A stretch of DNA of 37,739 nt from Aurantibacter sp042094015 (GTDB lineage Bacteria > Bacteroidota > Bacteroidia > Flavobacteriales > Flavobacteriaceae): the NCBI RefSeq assembly GCF_042094015.1, contig NZ_JBELDZ010000017.1:1-37739 (forward strand), written 5' to 3'. Under the pieces are notes generated by a model. The model ran no database searches. It was not told the origin of the DNA and saw nothing but the letters and a program-made list of their open reading frames with translations. A program made the position numbers and the translations under genes. Shown here piece by piece: positions 25,821 through 35,086 of the stretch (positions are counted from its first letter, which is position 1; each line of letters starts with the position of its first letter).

Positions 25821-26558
25821 TTAATGTAATCTTAAGAAAATAGCGTCATAACCAGTAGCAAATTCTACATAAGCTGCTTTAGAGGTTGTTCCGCCGCCGC
25901 CGCCTTTTACATTAGAAGATACTTCTCCGTAAAATTGTATGTCGTATTTTCCTGCTGCTGGTAATTGTATATATGCAGTAGATGCATTATACATAGGTCC
26001 AGTAATACTTAATGTAGATCCACTAGAATAACATTTAGAAACAGGACCATACTTTCTTGTTCCTACACCACTTATAACAAAATAAGTACTAATCCTTCTT
26101 GCATAATTATCAGAAATAACTGTTTTAGCAGCATCTAAATAAACATCAAAACTTAAATTATATTTCACTTCTAAGATTGCTGGTCTGGCTACGGTTACTT
26201 CAAAAAGTGTAATTTGTACATCAGCTTGACCATCGGTATCGCTATTTGTTAGAGTAACAAAATTAACTGGAATTGCAGCATCATCTACAGCATCAGAACC
26301 ATTACTATTATATAAAGGTTTAAATTCGGTTGTTAAATTTCCTAGCGCATCAACATATAAGTTATACGTATTATTAGTGAAATCTAAATCTCCATCTACA
26401 TCTCCTGCGTTATATGGGCTATTGTCTCCGTCAAGACTTTCTATTCTAACGGTTCCTGTGTTTGAACCTACATGCAATGTTTGTTGTGGGTCAGTTGTAT
26501 TTACACCTACTTGAGCAGATATTTGAATTGTAAATAATAATAAAACTAAAATCTTCAT
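25821..26558 (-). CDS. Secreted protein of unknown function (trio member 1)
   Basis: This is the first gene of the tandem trio, 245 residues. A signal peptide (about 1-15) is followed by VGVNTTDPQQTLHVGS and GTVRIESLDG. The beta-rich body has PAILEVKYNLSFDVYL and AAGKYDIQFYGEV, matching the strands of the paralogues, and ends DAIFLRLH. A short Gly run (GGGGG, near residue 219) is odd but in frame. The order and spacing suggest one transcript from the 194-base gap before 26753. Confidence 0.75.
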   Translation of the reverse strand: MKILVLLLFTIQISAQVGVNTTDPQQTLHVGSNTGTVRIESLDGDNSPYNAGDVDGDLDFTNNTYNLYVDALGNLTTEFKPLYNSNGSDAVDDAAIPVNFVTLTNSDTDGQADVQITLFEVTVARPAILEVKYNLSFDVYLDAAKTVISDNYARRISTYFVISGVGTRKYGPVSKCYSSGSTLSITGPMYNASTAYIQLPAAGKYDIQFYGEVSSNVKGGGGGTTSKAAYVEFATGYDAIFLRLH

Positions 26559-26752
26559 AAGCCATTCTTCATTTGTGAGACATTAAGATAGGCAATTTTA
26601 GTATGTTTTAAACAAAAAATATCGTTTTTTATGAGTTTATTTTTTAATAATAGATATAATGTAAAAAAAAACAGCTAAACAACCACAAATGAGTTAAGTT
26701 GTTGTTTTACACCTTTTTTTTGTTTAACGTTGTAAAAATCGGATTATGCGTA

Positions 26753-29700
26753 TTACTCATCATCCATTAAACGTTTTCTGGTTTTATGAATAGCTTGCTT
26801 TAGTATTTCATTGTAAATACCTTCTTCGTCTTTATTTTCATCAAAATAATCGCCGTAAGAGTCAGATTCTATATATGGATTTATAACTATTGACTCTTCA
26901 TTTTCAGGCTTTAAATAACCAAAATAATGTAGTTTGGTTGTGGATTTATTAGCTGTAGTTTTTACTACTTTATAAAAATGAACTTCGCCTTCTGCCTCTA
27001 GGTCTGTTGTAAAAGGCTTAACACCAACAAATACAATAGAGTCTCGTTCTTTTTCAATATCAACATCGGAAAATATGTAAGACTTTATGTAGCTTTTTTG
27101 ACTAATTCCAGTAGCTTTCATAGCTTTAAATAAATCTTTAGCTACTAGCTTTCTGTAAACTAAATATTTTACATCTTTGTTGTTAACCGTTTTAACTTTT
27201 AAGCTTTGTGGAATAGTTTCTTTAGCCTTTGCTAAAAGCATATAATAAGAGGCTTGTGCGTGTCCGTTTTTACTTTCTATTAATTTATTAAAAAAGGACT
27301 TGGCTGCAATTTCTTTTCTATAAGGGAAAATTAAATACACATAATCTATCAATGTATAACTACCTTTAAAGGAATCAGAATTATTACTTAAACTACGTTT
27401 AATTTCAATTTTAGCGTCGTTAATTATTTGCTTTTTATACTTTTTATAAACTTTAGGTTTGATTAAATTTTTAATTCTAAGTCTTGATAAAAGTTCATAA
27501 ATATTTTCTTTGTATTCCGTTACAGAAGTGTAATCTAAAAGATCTGGAAATAACGATTTTCTTGTGATTAAACTATCTTTATAATTATTAAATACATAGC
27601 CAATTTCTCTTTCATCAAGTGGTAAATCTTCGCGTAACAATTCTAATAATAATTGGTTTGCTTTTTCTGTGTTTTTATCGAATACACTATTCAAAATTTC
27701 TAATTGGACATCTGGATCTGAGTAAGATGCTTTGTACAACTTCTTAAAATACGGAGTTATATCTGGATGATTTAATTCACCTAGACTTTCTAAAATAAAG
27801 TACTTTAAATCCTTTTTATTTTCTGGGAATTCAAATTCCTCAAGAAAAGAAATCATTTTTGGAACGTGTTTATTACTAAATAAAATTTTGTTTCTGGCAT
27901 CAAAAACAATACTGTCGTTGTTTTTTAAAGCTTCAAAGAACAAATTAGTTTTGTCTTTAAATACGGAAACACCAAGTGTTGAGTCTATTGGAGAAAAAGA
28001 GTTGTAAAATTCAGTAATAAATTTACTTGGTGAAATAATAGAATCTGTAAGCGTTCTTAATTCGAATAAAGCGCCTTTGTTTAGAATTTGTTTAATTTTT
28101 ATTTGTTTACTACTTATGCTGTCTTGCAGATTAAAAGTGTAACTAAAAACACTGTCTTTTTCTGTTTTTATTTTACCAGTGATTTTAAAATTCTTATAAC
28201 CATCAGAATCGCCATAATTTTTGTAAAACTGGTCTGTTTCGTTCCATAAACTATCTATGTTAGCATACATTTGAAGGTCGTGATATTTATGTTTTTCAAC
28301 ATAAACTTGTTCGTTAGAATTAGAGTAATAATTAGTTTTATTAGTGAATTGTAAATAAGGTTTCTTTTTGTTAAAACCGTTGGAAGATCTTGGTGGTTTT
28401 GTTTTAGTATTTGTAGAAACACTAAAATGTAAAGAGGTATCTATAATTGTTTTAAAATTTTCTGGATAATTTATTTTATTGAATTTTAATGAATTGAAAA
28501 AGGATATAGCGTCATCTTTTTTAGTACCAACATAACCTAATACATAATAACTACCATCTTTAACTATGGTTTTTAAATGAAGGTTTTTGGATATTGTACT
28601 ATCCAAAACAACTTCTGCTTCAAAACTTTTATAAGCTTTAGAGGTATAATTTCCTGTAAAATTTTCTAATTCTAAATTTTCAAAAAAGTTAGTCGCTAAA
28701 TATTTAGCTTCAAAATTATCTTCTTCAATATAATACGTATCAAAATAAACAGCTTCTTTTAAAAAATAAGTTGCGTTATTGTACTTGGCTTGAAGAGTTT
28801 TGTTTCCTGCATTTTCAAAATTATCGCTAGAATATGTTTCAGGGAAACTAAAAGTATATTTATTGTTAGGTTCTTTTAGTGTAATTAATTTTGAAGCTTT
28901 CTCTTTAAACTTTATTGAGTTAAATACATTTTTTTCAAAATCCAAAACATAATTTTTCCTTCCTGAAAGTTTAATAATTATAAATTCTAAAGGTGTTTGA
29001 TAAATATGATATTTTTCGTAATCACCTTTTTTTGTTTTATTTAAAACACTAATTCCTGGATAAGTTTCAGAAAGCGTTTCTTTTGTAATAATCTCGCCTG
29101 GAATATCTTCAAAAAGGTAGTTGTCTATATTTTTAAGTGTTAAGTTTTTATCGTTAGGCAAGTAATTGTAAGTGTTAATTCTACTAACCGATAAATGTGC
29201 GCCATTAGATAAGTCTGGTGAAATATAGTACTTCATCCCGCGATGTACAAACTCTCTTAATTTGCCAAATGTATTCAAACTTAAAAAACCATCTGGAGTG
29301 CTGTTTTTTGTGAAACTAGGTTTTTTTATAGTATTTTCTATACGTTCTTTTTCAGTTTTTGCCACATCTGTTTTTGGAGAAACTAAGGGTTTTAAATTGT
29401 ACCCTTTTTCTCGTAACATTTCTATCATTCCTTTTTTTCCACCTAAATGTGCAGCTCCAACACCAGAGAAAACAGACTTGTTTCTCATTAACGTATCTAA
29501 AACGGTTACCATATTTTTATTTCTAATAGTTAGCATGTTATCTCTAAAAAAAGAGGTGTTAGATGCTTCACTAATAGAATCTAATAGTTGAATATTTCTG
29601 TCTCTATATGTTTTTTCTCTTAACACATAAGCGCTTTCTTTTTCGTAGAGTTTAGATAACCAAGGAGCAATTTTATCTTTCTTGCTGTTTTTTTGCGCTT

Positions 29701-30226
29701 TAGAAACTAAGTATCGAGATTCTTCGATACTCTCTAAACTCACAATTGGCTTGTTGGTTTTTTTTCCTGCTTGATAAATAAACATATCAAGATAAGTTTC
29801 CTCTTCAAAATTATCACTAGAAGAATTTTTGCGGTATAAAATTCCATTTACCAATTGATTATTAAATCTTATTGCTGATCGGATTAAGATATCTTTTGGT
29901 GTTTCTATACCAACAATATTATCGTAAAAACCTTCCTTAAAAGCTGTATTGTAATTTTGAGGAGATAGAAGAAAATTATCAAAATTAAAACCAAGCCAAT
30001 CGCTTGGGTCAGATTCTAGAGCTACATATTCACTATTGTTTAAAGCTTCAAAAAACACATCATCTAACCTAAAGGCTATTTTACTACTTACATGCATTGT
30101 TCCATATAAATATGAAGGCTTCTCTAATCCATTTCCTGTAATTTCCCACAATAAGCTGTTTTGATTGTTTTGTGAAATTGCTATAAAAAAACTAAGAAAG
30201 CTTATTGCAGAAAGAATATGTCTCAT
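26753..30226 (-). CDS. Large TraB/GumN-type protein with long C-terminal extension
   Basis: This exported or periplasmic 1157-residue protein has a signal peptide (about 1-19). Residues about 25-290 form a TraB/GumN (TIKI-like) domain, with YGTMHVSS (41-48), the ALESDP segment and GAAHLGGKKGMIEMLREKGY (from about 262). The family includes putative metal-dependent proteases; GumN members usually have only about 300 residues. Here some 870 residues follow: a middle region with repeated KYNNATYFLKEAVYF-like strands, and an alpha-helical part from about residue 800 that looks HEAT-like (FILESLGELNHPDITPYFKKLY and neighbours). The function of the extension is unknown. A TTG-N20-TATATTTA promoter-like pair lies upstream on the minus strand. 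Only a weak terminator-like stem was seen after the gene, around 26674-26706. Confidence 0.8.
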   Translation of the reverse strand: MRHILSAISFLSFFIAISQNNQNSLLWEITGNGLEKPSYLYGTMHVSSKIAFRLDDVFFEALNNSEYVALESDPSDWLGFNFDNFLLSPQNYNTAFKEGFYDNIVGIETPKDILIRSAIRFNNQLVNGILYRKNSSSDNFEEETYLDMFIYQAGKKTNKPIVSLESIEESRYLVSKAQKNSKKDKIAPWLSKLYEKESAYVLREKTYRDRNIQLLDSISEASNTSFFRDNMLTIRNKNMVTVLDTLMRNKSVFSGVGAAHLGGKKGMIEMLREKGYNLKPLVSPKTDVAKTEKERIENTIKKPSFTKNSTPDGFLSLNTFGKLREFVHRGMKYYISPDLSNGAHLSVSRINTYNYLPNDKNLTLKNIDNYLFEDIPGEIITKETLSETYPGISVLNKTKKGDYEKYHIYQTPLEFIIIKLSGRKNYVLDFEKNVFNSIKFKEKASKLITLKEPNNKYTFSFPETYSSDNFENAGNKTLQAKYNNATYFLKEAVYFDTYYIEEDNFEAKYLATNFFENLELENFTGNYTSKAYKSFEAEVVLDSTISKNLHLKTIVKDGSYYVLGYVGTKKDDAISFFNSLKFNKINYPENFKTIIDTSLHFSVSTNTKTKPPRSSNGFNKKKPYLQFTNKTNYYSNSNEQVYVEKHKYHDLQMYANIDSLWNETDQFYKNYGDSDGYKNFKITGKIKTEKDSVFSYTFNLQDSISSKQIKIKQILNKGALFELRTLTDSIISPSKFITEFYNSFSPIDSTLGVSVFKDKTNLFFEALKNNDSIVFDARNKILFSNKHVPKMISFLEEFEFPENKKDLKYFILESLGELNHPDITPYFKKLYKASYSDPDVQLEILNSVFDKNTEKANQLLLELLREDLPLDEREIGYVFNNYKDSLITRKSLFPDLLDYTSVTEYKENIYELLSRLRIKNLIKPKVYKKYKKQIINDAKIEIKRSLSNNSDSFKGSYTLIDYVYLIFPYRKEIAAKSFFNKLIESKNGHAQASYYMLLAKAKETIPQSLKVKTVNNKDVKYLVYRKLVAKDLFKAMKATGISQKSYIKSYIFSDVDIEKERDSIVFVGVKPFTTDLEAEGEVHFYKVVKTTANKSTTKLHYFGYLKPENEESIVINPYIESDSYGDYFDENKDEEGIYNEILKQAIHKTRKRLMDDE

Positions 30227-30247
30227 AAAGTAGGTTGCGTTGAACAG

Positions 30248-30278
30248 TAAATATAGTTAAGTCGCTTCATATAATCAA
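30248..30278 (-). promoter_or_regulatory. Probable promoter of the TraB/GumN gene
   Basis: On the minus strand, TTG (30276-30278) is followed after 20 bases by TATATTTA (30248-30255), one mismatch from TAnnTTTG. The start codon is 22 bases farther. Confidence 0.4.
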
Positions 30279-30314
30279 CGTTTAAAATGTTAAGTATATT
30301 ACAAAATAGAGTTG

Positions 30315-30322
30315 TATTTTTG
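30315..30322 (+). promoter_or_regulatory. -7 promoter element of hemH
   Basis: TATTTTTG is a perfect -7 match, 20 bases before the hemH start codon. AAAGGA just before the ATG is a better than usual Shine-Dalgarno sequence for this phylum. No TTG at -33 spacing was seen. Confidence 0.5.
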
Positions 30323-30342
30323 TAACTGCTAAAAAAAGGAAA

Positions 30343-31374
30343 ATGAAAAAAGGAGTTTTATTAGTTAACTTGGGTTCTCCAGATAGTCCAGAACCAAAAG
30401 ATGTTAAACGTTATTTAGGTGAGTTTTTAATGGACGAACGTGTTATAGATGTGCCGCTTTGGGCAAGGACATTATTGGTTAAAGGTATTATACTAAACAC
30501 AAGGCCAAAACAAAGCGCGAAAGCTTACAAGAAAATTTGGTGGGAAAACGGATCACCTTTAATTGTTTTAAGTGAAGAATTAAAAGATAAAGTTCAAGAA
30601 GAAGTAGATTACCCTGTTGCGTTAGCAATGCGATACGGTTCTATGACAATAAAAAAAGGGTTACAAGAGTTAGTAGATAAAGGTGTAGAAGAAGTGTTTT
30701 TAATTCCACTTTATCCTCAGTTTGCTATGGCAACAACTGAAACTATTTTAGTTTTAACGGAAGAAATTCGTAAAGCCAATTTTCCTAATTTAAAAATTTC
30801 AGATTTACCTGCGTTTTATAATAACAACGATTATATTACGGTTTTAGCAAACTCAATAAAAGAAGATCTAAAAGATAAAAATTACGATCATTTACTATTT
30901 TCTTATCATGGTGTTCCAGAACGTCATATTAGAAAAAGTGATATAACAAAATCGCATTGTAAAATAGATGGTTCATGTTGCGAAACACCAAGTAAGGCGC
31001 ATGAGTTTTGTTACAGACATCAATGCAAAGAAGTCACTCGTTTGGTTGCCGAAAAATTAAATTTTGAACCAGAAACGTATTCAACATCATTTCAGTCTCG
31101 CTTAGGCTTTGATCCTTGGTTACAACCTTATACTGACAGAACTATAGAGCGTTTAGGAAAAAAAGGTGTTAAAAACATGGCAATTGTAACGCCAGCATTT
31201 GTAAGCGATTGTCTAGAAACTCTCGAAGAAATAGCTATGGAAGGTGCTGAGTTATTTCATGAAGTTGGAGGACAAGACTTTACAACGGTTCCGTGTTTAA
31301 ACACTAATCAAGATTGGGTAGAACTATTAGCAAAATGGATTAAAACATGGGCTAAAACTCCAGTTGAAGCTTAA
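30343..31374 (+). CDS. hemH: Ferrochelatase with extra cysteine cluster
   Basis: HemH inserts Fe2+ into protoporphyrin IX to make protoheme and is peripheral at the inner membrane. The 343-residue protein starts GVLLVNLGSPDSPEPKDVKR and has the catalytic His189 in SYHGVPERH and the Glu-containing SDCLETLEEI segment (about 287-296). Residues 206-228 hold five Cys in a short span (Cys206, 212, 213, 223, 228). Several microbial ferrochelatases carry a [2Fe-2S] cluster in an internal segment of this kind; a cluster here is inferred. The gene overlaps the MATE gene by one base (TAATG). Confidence 0.96.
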   Translation: MKKGVLLVNLGSPDSPEPKDVKRYLGEFLMDERVIDVPLWARTLLVKGIILNTRPKQSAKAYKKIWWENGSPLIVLSEELKDKVQEEVDYPVALAMRYGSMTIKKGLQELVDKGVEEVFLIPLYPQFAMATTETILVLTEEIRKANFPNLKISDLPAFYNNNDYITVLANSIKEDLKDKNYDHLLFSYHGVPERHIRKSDITKSHCKIDGSCCETPSKAHEFCYRHQCKEVTRLVAEKLNFEPETYSTSFQSRLGFDPWLQPYTDRTIERLGKKGVKNMAIVTPAFVSDCLETLEEIAMEGAELFHEVGGQDFTTVPCLNTNQDWVELLAKWIKTWAKTPVEA

Positions 31375-32732
31375 TGAAAAAAACTAAAGCATCACTTTTA
31401 GGAACACAATCTATACCAAAACTTTTGGTAAAACAAGCTGTTCCTGCCTCTATAGGTATTTTAGTAATGTCTTTAAATATTCTAGTCGATACTATTTTTG
31501 TTGGTCAATGGATTGGCTCAACAGCTATTGCAGCTATAAACGTGGTTTTACCAGTTTCTTTTTTTATTGCAGCAATTGGAATGAGTATTGGTGTTGGTGG
31601 TTCATCTATAGTTTCTCGTGCTTTAGGAGCGCAAAATAAAGAAAAAGCATTATCTGTTTTTGGAAATCAAATCACACTAACCTTATTAATAACTGTTAGT
31701 TTTGTTGTTGGAGGATTATATTTTGTAGATAACTTAATTCCATCTTTTGGAGGAAAAGGCGCCATTTTTGAGCCTGCAAAAATATATTATACTATTGTAC
31801 TTTATGGTGTGCCATTTTTAGCACTTTCTATGATGGGAAATACCGTAATTAGAGCAGAAGGCAAACCTAAATTTGCTATGTATGCTATGCTAATTCCATC
31901 TGTAGGAAATTTAATATTAGACTATATTTTTATAAATATTTTAGATTATGGAATGGAAGGAGCAGCTTGGGCTACTACTATTTCTTACGGTTTATGTGTT
32001 AGTTTTATATTATGGTTCTTTATTTCTAAAAATTCAGAATTAAAAATTCAGTTTAAGCATTTAAAATTGCAATTAATTATAGTAAAAGAGATTGCAAGTT
32101 TAGGTTTTGTAACTTTGGCTAGACAAGCTGTAGTAAGTATAACTTATTTATATTTAAACAATATTTTATATCGTTTTGGCGGTGAAACACTAGTTACTGC
32201 ATATGCAATTTCTGCAAGAATGTTAATGTTTGCACTATTTCCTGTATTTGGAATTACACAAGGGTTTTTGCCTATTGCTGGTTACAACTATGGCGCAAAA
32301 AATTATACAAGAGTAAAAGAATCTGTTTTTGTAGGTGTTAAGTCGGCTGTGTTTTTTGGATTAATTGTATTTAGTGTGTTAATGGTTTTTCCTGAAGCTA
32401 TATCTAAATTATTTACTAAAGATAAAGCTGTTTTAGAACTAGCACCAAACGCAATGCGTTGGGTTTTTGCTGTAACTCCAATTGCAGCTATACAAATTAT
32501 TGGCGCAGCATATTTCCAGGCTATTGGAAAAGCTATTCCCGCTTTATTATTAACATTAACTAGACAAGGATTTATTTTTATACCTTTATTATTTATTTTG
32601 CCCCAGTTTTATGGTGAATTAGGTATTTGGATGGCATTTCCAATTTCCGATGTAGTTGCTACAATAATTACGGCAGTATTTCTAAATAAAGAATTAAAAA
32701 AATTACCAAAAACCGATAAAAAAATAGTTTAA
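31374..32732 (+). CDS. MATE-family efflux transporter
   Basis: This 452-residue integral membrane protein of the MATE (NorM/DinF-like) family has twelve predicted hydrophobic segments and two homologous halves. MATE proteins export cationic or organic compounds using Na+ or H+ gradients. The first segments read IPKLLVKQAVPASIGILVMS, DTIFVGQWIG and GVGGSSIVSRALGAQN, all typical, and the second half has ITQGFLPIAGYNYGAKN. It is sandwiched between hemH and hemJ with one-base overlaps on both sides. Export of a porphyrin or related compound is an attractive but unproven idea. Confidence 0.92.
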   Translation: MKKTKASLLGTQSIPKLLVKQAVPASIGILVMSLNILVDTIFVGQWIGSTAIAAINVVLPVSFFIAAIGMSIGVGGSSIVSRALGAQNKEKALSVFGNQITLTLLITVSFVVGGLYFVDNLIPSFGGKGAIFEPAKIYYTIVLYGVPFLALSMMGNTVIRAEGKPKFAMYAMLIPSVGNLILDYIFINILDYGMEGAAWATTISYGLCVSFILWFFISKNSELKIQFKHLKLQLIIVKEIASLGFVTLARQAVVSITYLYLNNILYRFGGETLVTAYAISARMLMFALFPVFGITQGFLPIAGYNYGAKNYTRVKESVFVGVKSAVFFGLIVFSVLMVFPEAISKLFTKDKAVLELAPNAMRWVFAVTPIAAIQIIGAAYFQAIGKAIPALLLTLTRQGFIFIPLLFILPQFYGELGIWMAFPISDVVATIITAVFLNKELKKLPKTDKKIV

Positions 32733-33283
32733 TGGAACCATATTATAACTACATTAAAGCATTTCACTTAATATTTGTAATTACTTGGTTTGCTGGCTTG
32801 TTTTATATCCCAAGATTGTTTGTGTATCAAATTGAAGCGTTTCATAAATCATCTCCAGAAAAAGAAATTTTAGGTAAACAGCTTAAACTTATGGCAAAGC
32901 GTCTATGGTTTATAATTACTTGGCCAAGTGCCATTTTAGCTATATTCTTTGCTTTAATACTATTATATTTACGCCCGTTTTTAATAGAAGAACCTTGGAT
33001 GCAAGTTAAATTAGGATTTGTATTTTTATTGATTATATACCATTTAAAAACGCATGCCTACTTTAAGCAATTACAAACAGATGTGGTTAAGAATACCTCT
33101 AATTTTATGCGCTTATGGAATGAAGGTGCAACCTTTATTCTCTTTGCCGTTATCTTTTTAGTTTTAGTTAAAAGTGCCATAAATTGGATTTTTGGTGTAA
33201 TAGGTATTTTGGTTTTAGGAGTTTTATTAATGCTAGGCTTTAAAGTATATAAGCGTATTAGAGATAAGAATCCAGAAGCTTAA
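32732..33283 (+). CDS. hemJ: Protoporphyrinogen IX oxidase, HemJ type
   Basis: HemJ oxidises protoporphyrinogen IX to protoporphyrin IX, the step before ferrochelatase. The 183-residue membrane protein (UPF0093/HemJ) has about four to five transmembrane helices. It starts with YIKAFHLIFVITWFAGLFYIPRLFVY, holding the conserved His12, and has a second conserved segment LMAKRLWFIITWPS. It replaces HemG and HemY, neither of which is seen here. Its start overlaps the MATE stop by one base, so hemH-MATE-hemJ form one coupled transcript. Confidence 0.9.
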   Translation: MEPYYNYIKAFHLIFVITWFAGLFYIPRLFVYQIEAFHKSSPEKEILGKQLKLMAKRLWFIITWPSAILAIFFALILLYLRPFLIEEPWMQVKLGFVFLLIIYHLKTHAYFKQLQTDVVKNTSNFMRLWNEGATFILFAVIFLVLVKSAINWIFGVIGILVLGVLLMLGFKVYKRIRDKNPEA

Positions 33284-33415
33284 CCAATTAAAAAGATTAT
33301 TTCACGTATTAAAAAGTAGGTTTTACCCATTATTATGTTTAAAAAAGTAATAAAGCAATTAGCTTTGCGTTAACAATAAAAACCAAATTAATTTAGGAAA
33401 ACACCTCAAATATAT

Positions 33416-35086
33416 GTGAAGCTAATAATATTAGCAATAATAGTTTCTTTTACAAGTTGCGAAAAAGATGACGTAAAACCAGAAATTGAGTCACCACTTT
33501 TAAAACAAGAGAATATTTTTAAAACCATTAGTTTTAAAGAACTATCTAACAATAAAAATATTTTAAAAGAAATTAACGCCTTTAAAAACAATAGGTTGAG
33601 TAGTGAGTTTTTGGGTAGAACTATAAATGATAGTATAACAGGATTAGAGATTGATACTGATTTTGTTAGTTATTTAGAAAGCGTAGATGGACAATATCAT
33701 TCTTATACTTTTAATGTCACCAATACACCTAAAGGTGTTGGATTAGAAAATGTTTTTTTTAGTCTACAATCAGATGGTAGTTATAAAAAATTTATTGCTT
33801 ATTATGACCTTACTGAGATAGAAATAAATGATTTGCAAAAAGGAAAATTTGTAGACATAGAGAATAAATTACAAATTTTTGAATTACCAGAACATTCGTT
33901 TTCTAATTTAGAACTAAGATTGTTTTATGATGATAGTTCTAATTGTTGGATGAATACAAGGTGGATATCAGGAGATAATTGTAATGAACAAGGAAATCAT
34001 TCATACGAAGATGTAAGTGAAGGTTTAGTTATTTGTACTGCAGATATAGGTCCAACACAAGGTTATTCTGAAAGCTATGTGGTAACTTGTAATCAAACAG
34101 GAAGTGGTTTTAATGATGGTATTACAACTAACAGTCCTGACGGAACACAACAAACAGGAGCTGGAGGAGTTGTTACAACTAATAACGATACAACTGTAGC
34201 AACCAGCTCTCAATCTTGGGAAGATGTAGAAGATTGTTTACAATTTAGAACAGATTTTACGCCAGAAATGCTAACCTATTTGCAAACCTATAGAGATATA
34301 GCTGCTCAAATGGATGCCTATATAGAACAAGATGGTTGTGTGCAAAATGTACAACAATTTGGAATAAATGCTTTAAATGCATTAATGACTGGTGGAGAAG
34401 TGGATTTTGATGAGAACATTATATATACAGTAGATGGGGAATGTCATAAAAGTATTTTAAAAAAATTAGTAGAAGTGTATTCGCCGTTTACAGCTATGAT
34501 AAAAAATGTTTTTGGAGAATCTGAGACTATTAATGTTAAGTTTTGGAATGGGGACAATAATGGAAACCCAGCAAGTACAAACCCTATTTATTCAGGAAAC
34601 ACTAATGATTATACGATAAATATAAAGTTTGATACGGATTATTTAAATACAGCGACAGATTTATCAGTTGTAGCAGTCACTCTTCATGAACTTTCACACG
34701 CTTATTTTATAAGTCAATATTTGGAAGGAAACTTAAATAGTTCAAGTTCGAATTATGTTGATTTAAACAATGCATTTATTGCTTTTTATGAAAACTCAAC
34801 GCAAGATACTTTTGATACTTTCGATAATGAAATTCATAATGCAATGAATGATTTTATTCAAAAAATGGCAAATGCTATTTATAATTATGCTCAATCAAAT
34901 GATATTCCAAATGTAACCCAAGATTATTGTATTAGTTTAGCATGGGGAACAATGCATTCTACTACTTTGTTTTCTGAAATGCTTACTACTGAAGAACAAA
35001 TGAATGCACAAAATATTGTAATAACCGAACAAAATAATAATGAATATGACCCATCTTACCCAATTAAAGGTACTCCTTGTGATTAG
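33416..35086 (+). CDS. Lipoprotein with HELSH zinc-protease-like domain
   Basis: A GTG start is required: the ATG two bases earlier is out of frame and an in-frame TAA lies at 33389. The N-terminus (VKLIILAIIVSFTSC) is a short lipoprotein signal peptide ending in Cys15. Residues about 30-200 form a first module (SFKELSNN, HSYTFNV, LTEIEINDLQKGKFVDIE), which from memory resembles the N-terminal part of a large Bacteroidota lipoprotein family with variable C-termini. After a Thr/Gly/Asn-rich linker with several Cys (about 180-265), the C-terminal part has HELSH (424-428) inside LHELSHAYF, a classic HExxH zinc site. His514 in GTMHSTTLFSE or Glu521 could be the third ligand. A surface protease, perhaps a toxic effector, is inferred. 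The 3' end overlaps the next lipoprotein gene by 47 bases. Confidence 0.75.
   Translation: MKLIILAIIVSFTSCEKDDVKPEIESPLLKQENIFKTISFKELSNNKNILKEINAFKNNRLSSEFLGRTINDSITGLEIDTDFVSYLESVDGQYHSYTFNVTNTPKGVGLENVFFSLQSDGSYKKFIAYYDLTEIEINDLQKGKFVDIENKLQIFELPEHSFSNLELRLFYDDSSNCWMNTRWISGDNCNEQGNHSYEDVSEGLVICTADIGPTQGYSESYVVTCNQTGSGFNDGITTNSPDGTQQTGAGGVVTTNNDTTVATSSQSWEDVEDCLQFRTDFTPEMLTYLQTYRDIAAQMDAYIEQDGCVQNVQQFGINALNALMTGGEVDFDENIIYTVDGECHKSILKKLVEVYSPFTAMIKNVFGESETINVKFWNGDNNGNPASTNPIYSGNTNDYTINIKFDTDYLNTATDLSVVAVTLHELSHAYFISQYLEGNLNSSSSNYVDLNNAFIAFYENSTQDTFDTFDNEIHNAMNDFIQKMANAIYNYAQSNDIPNVTQDYCISLAWGTMHSTTLFSEMLTTEEQMNAQNIVITEQNNNEYDPSYPIKGTPCD

Noticed and set aside
33335..33373. 12-codon frame (MFKKVIKQLALR) before the HELSH lipoprotein gene
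   Set aside because: No ribosome site of note and no overlap or coupling with the next start; too short to separate from chance.
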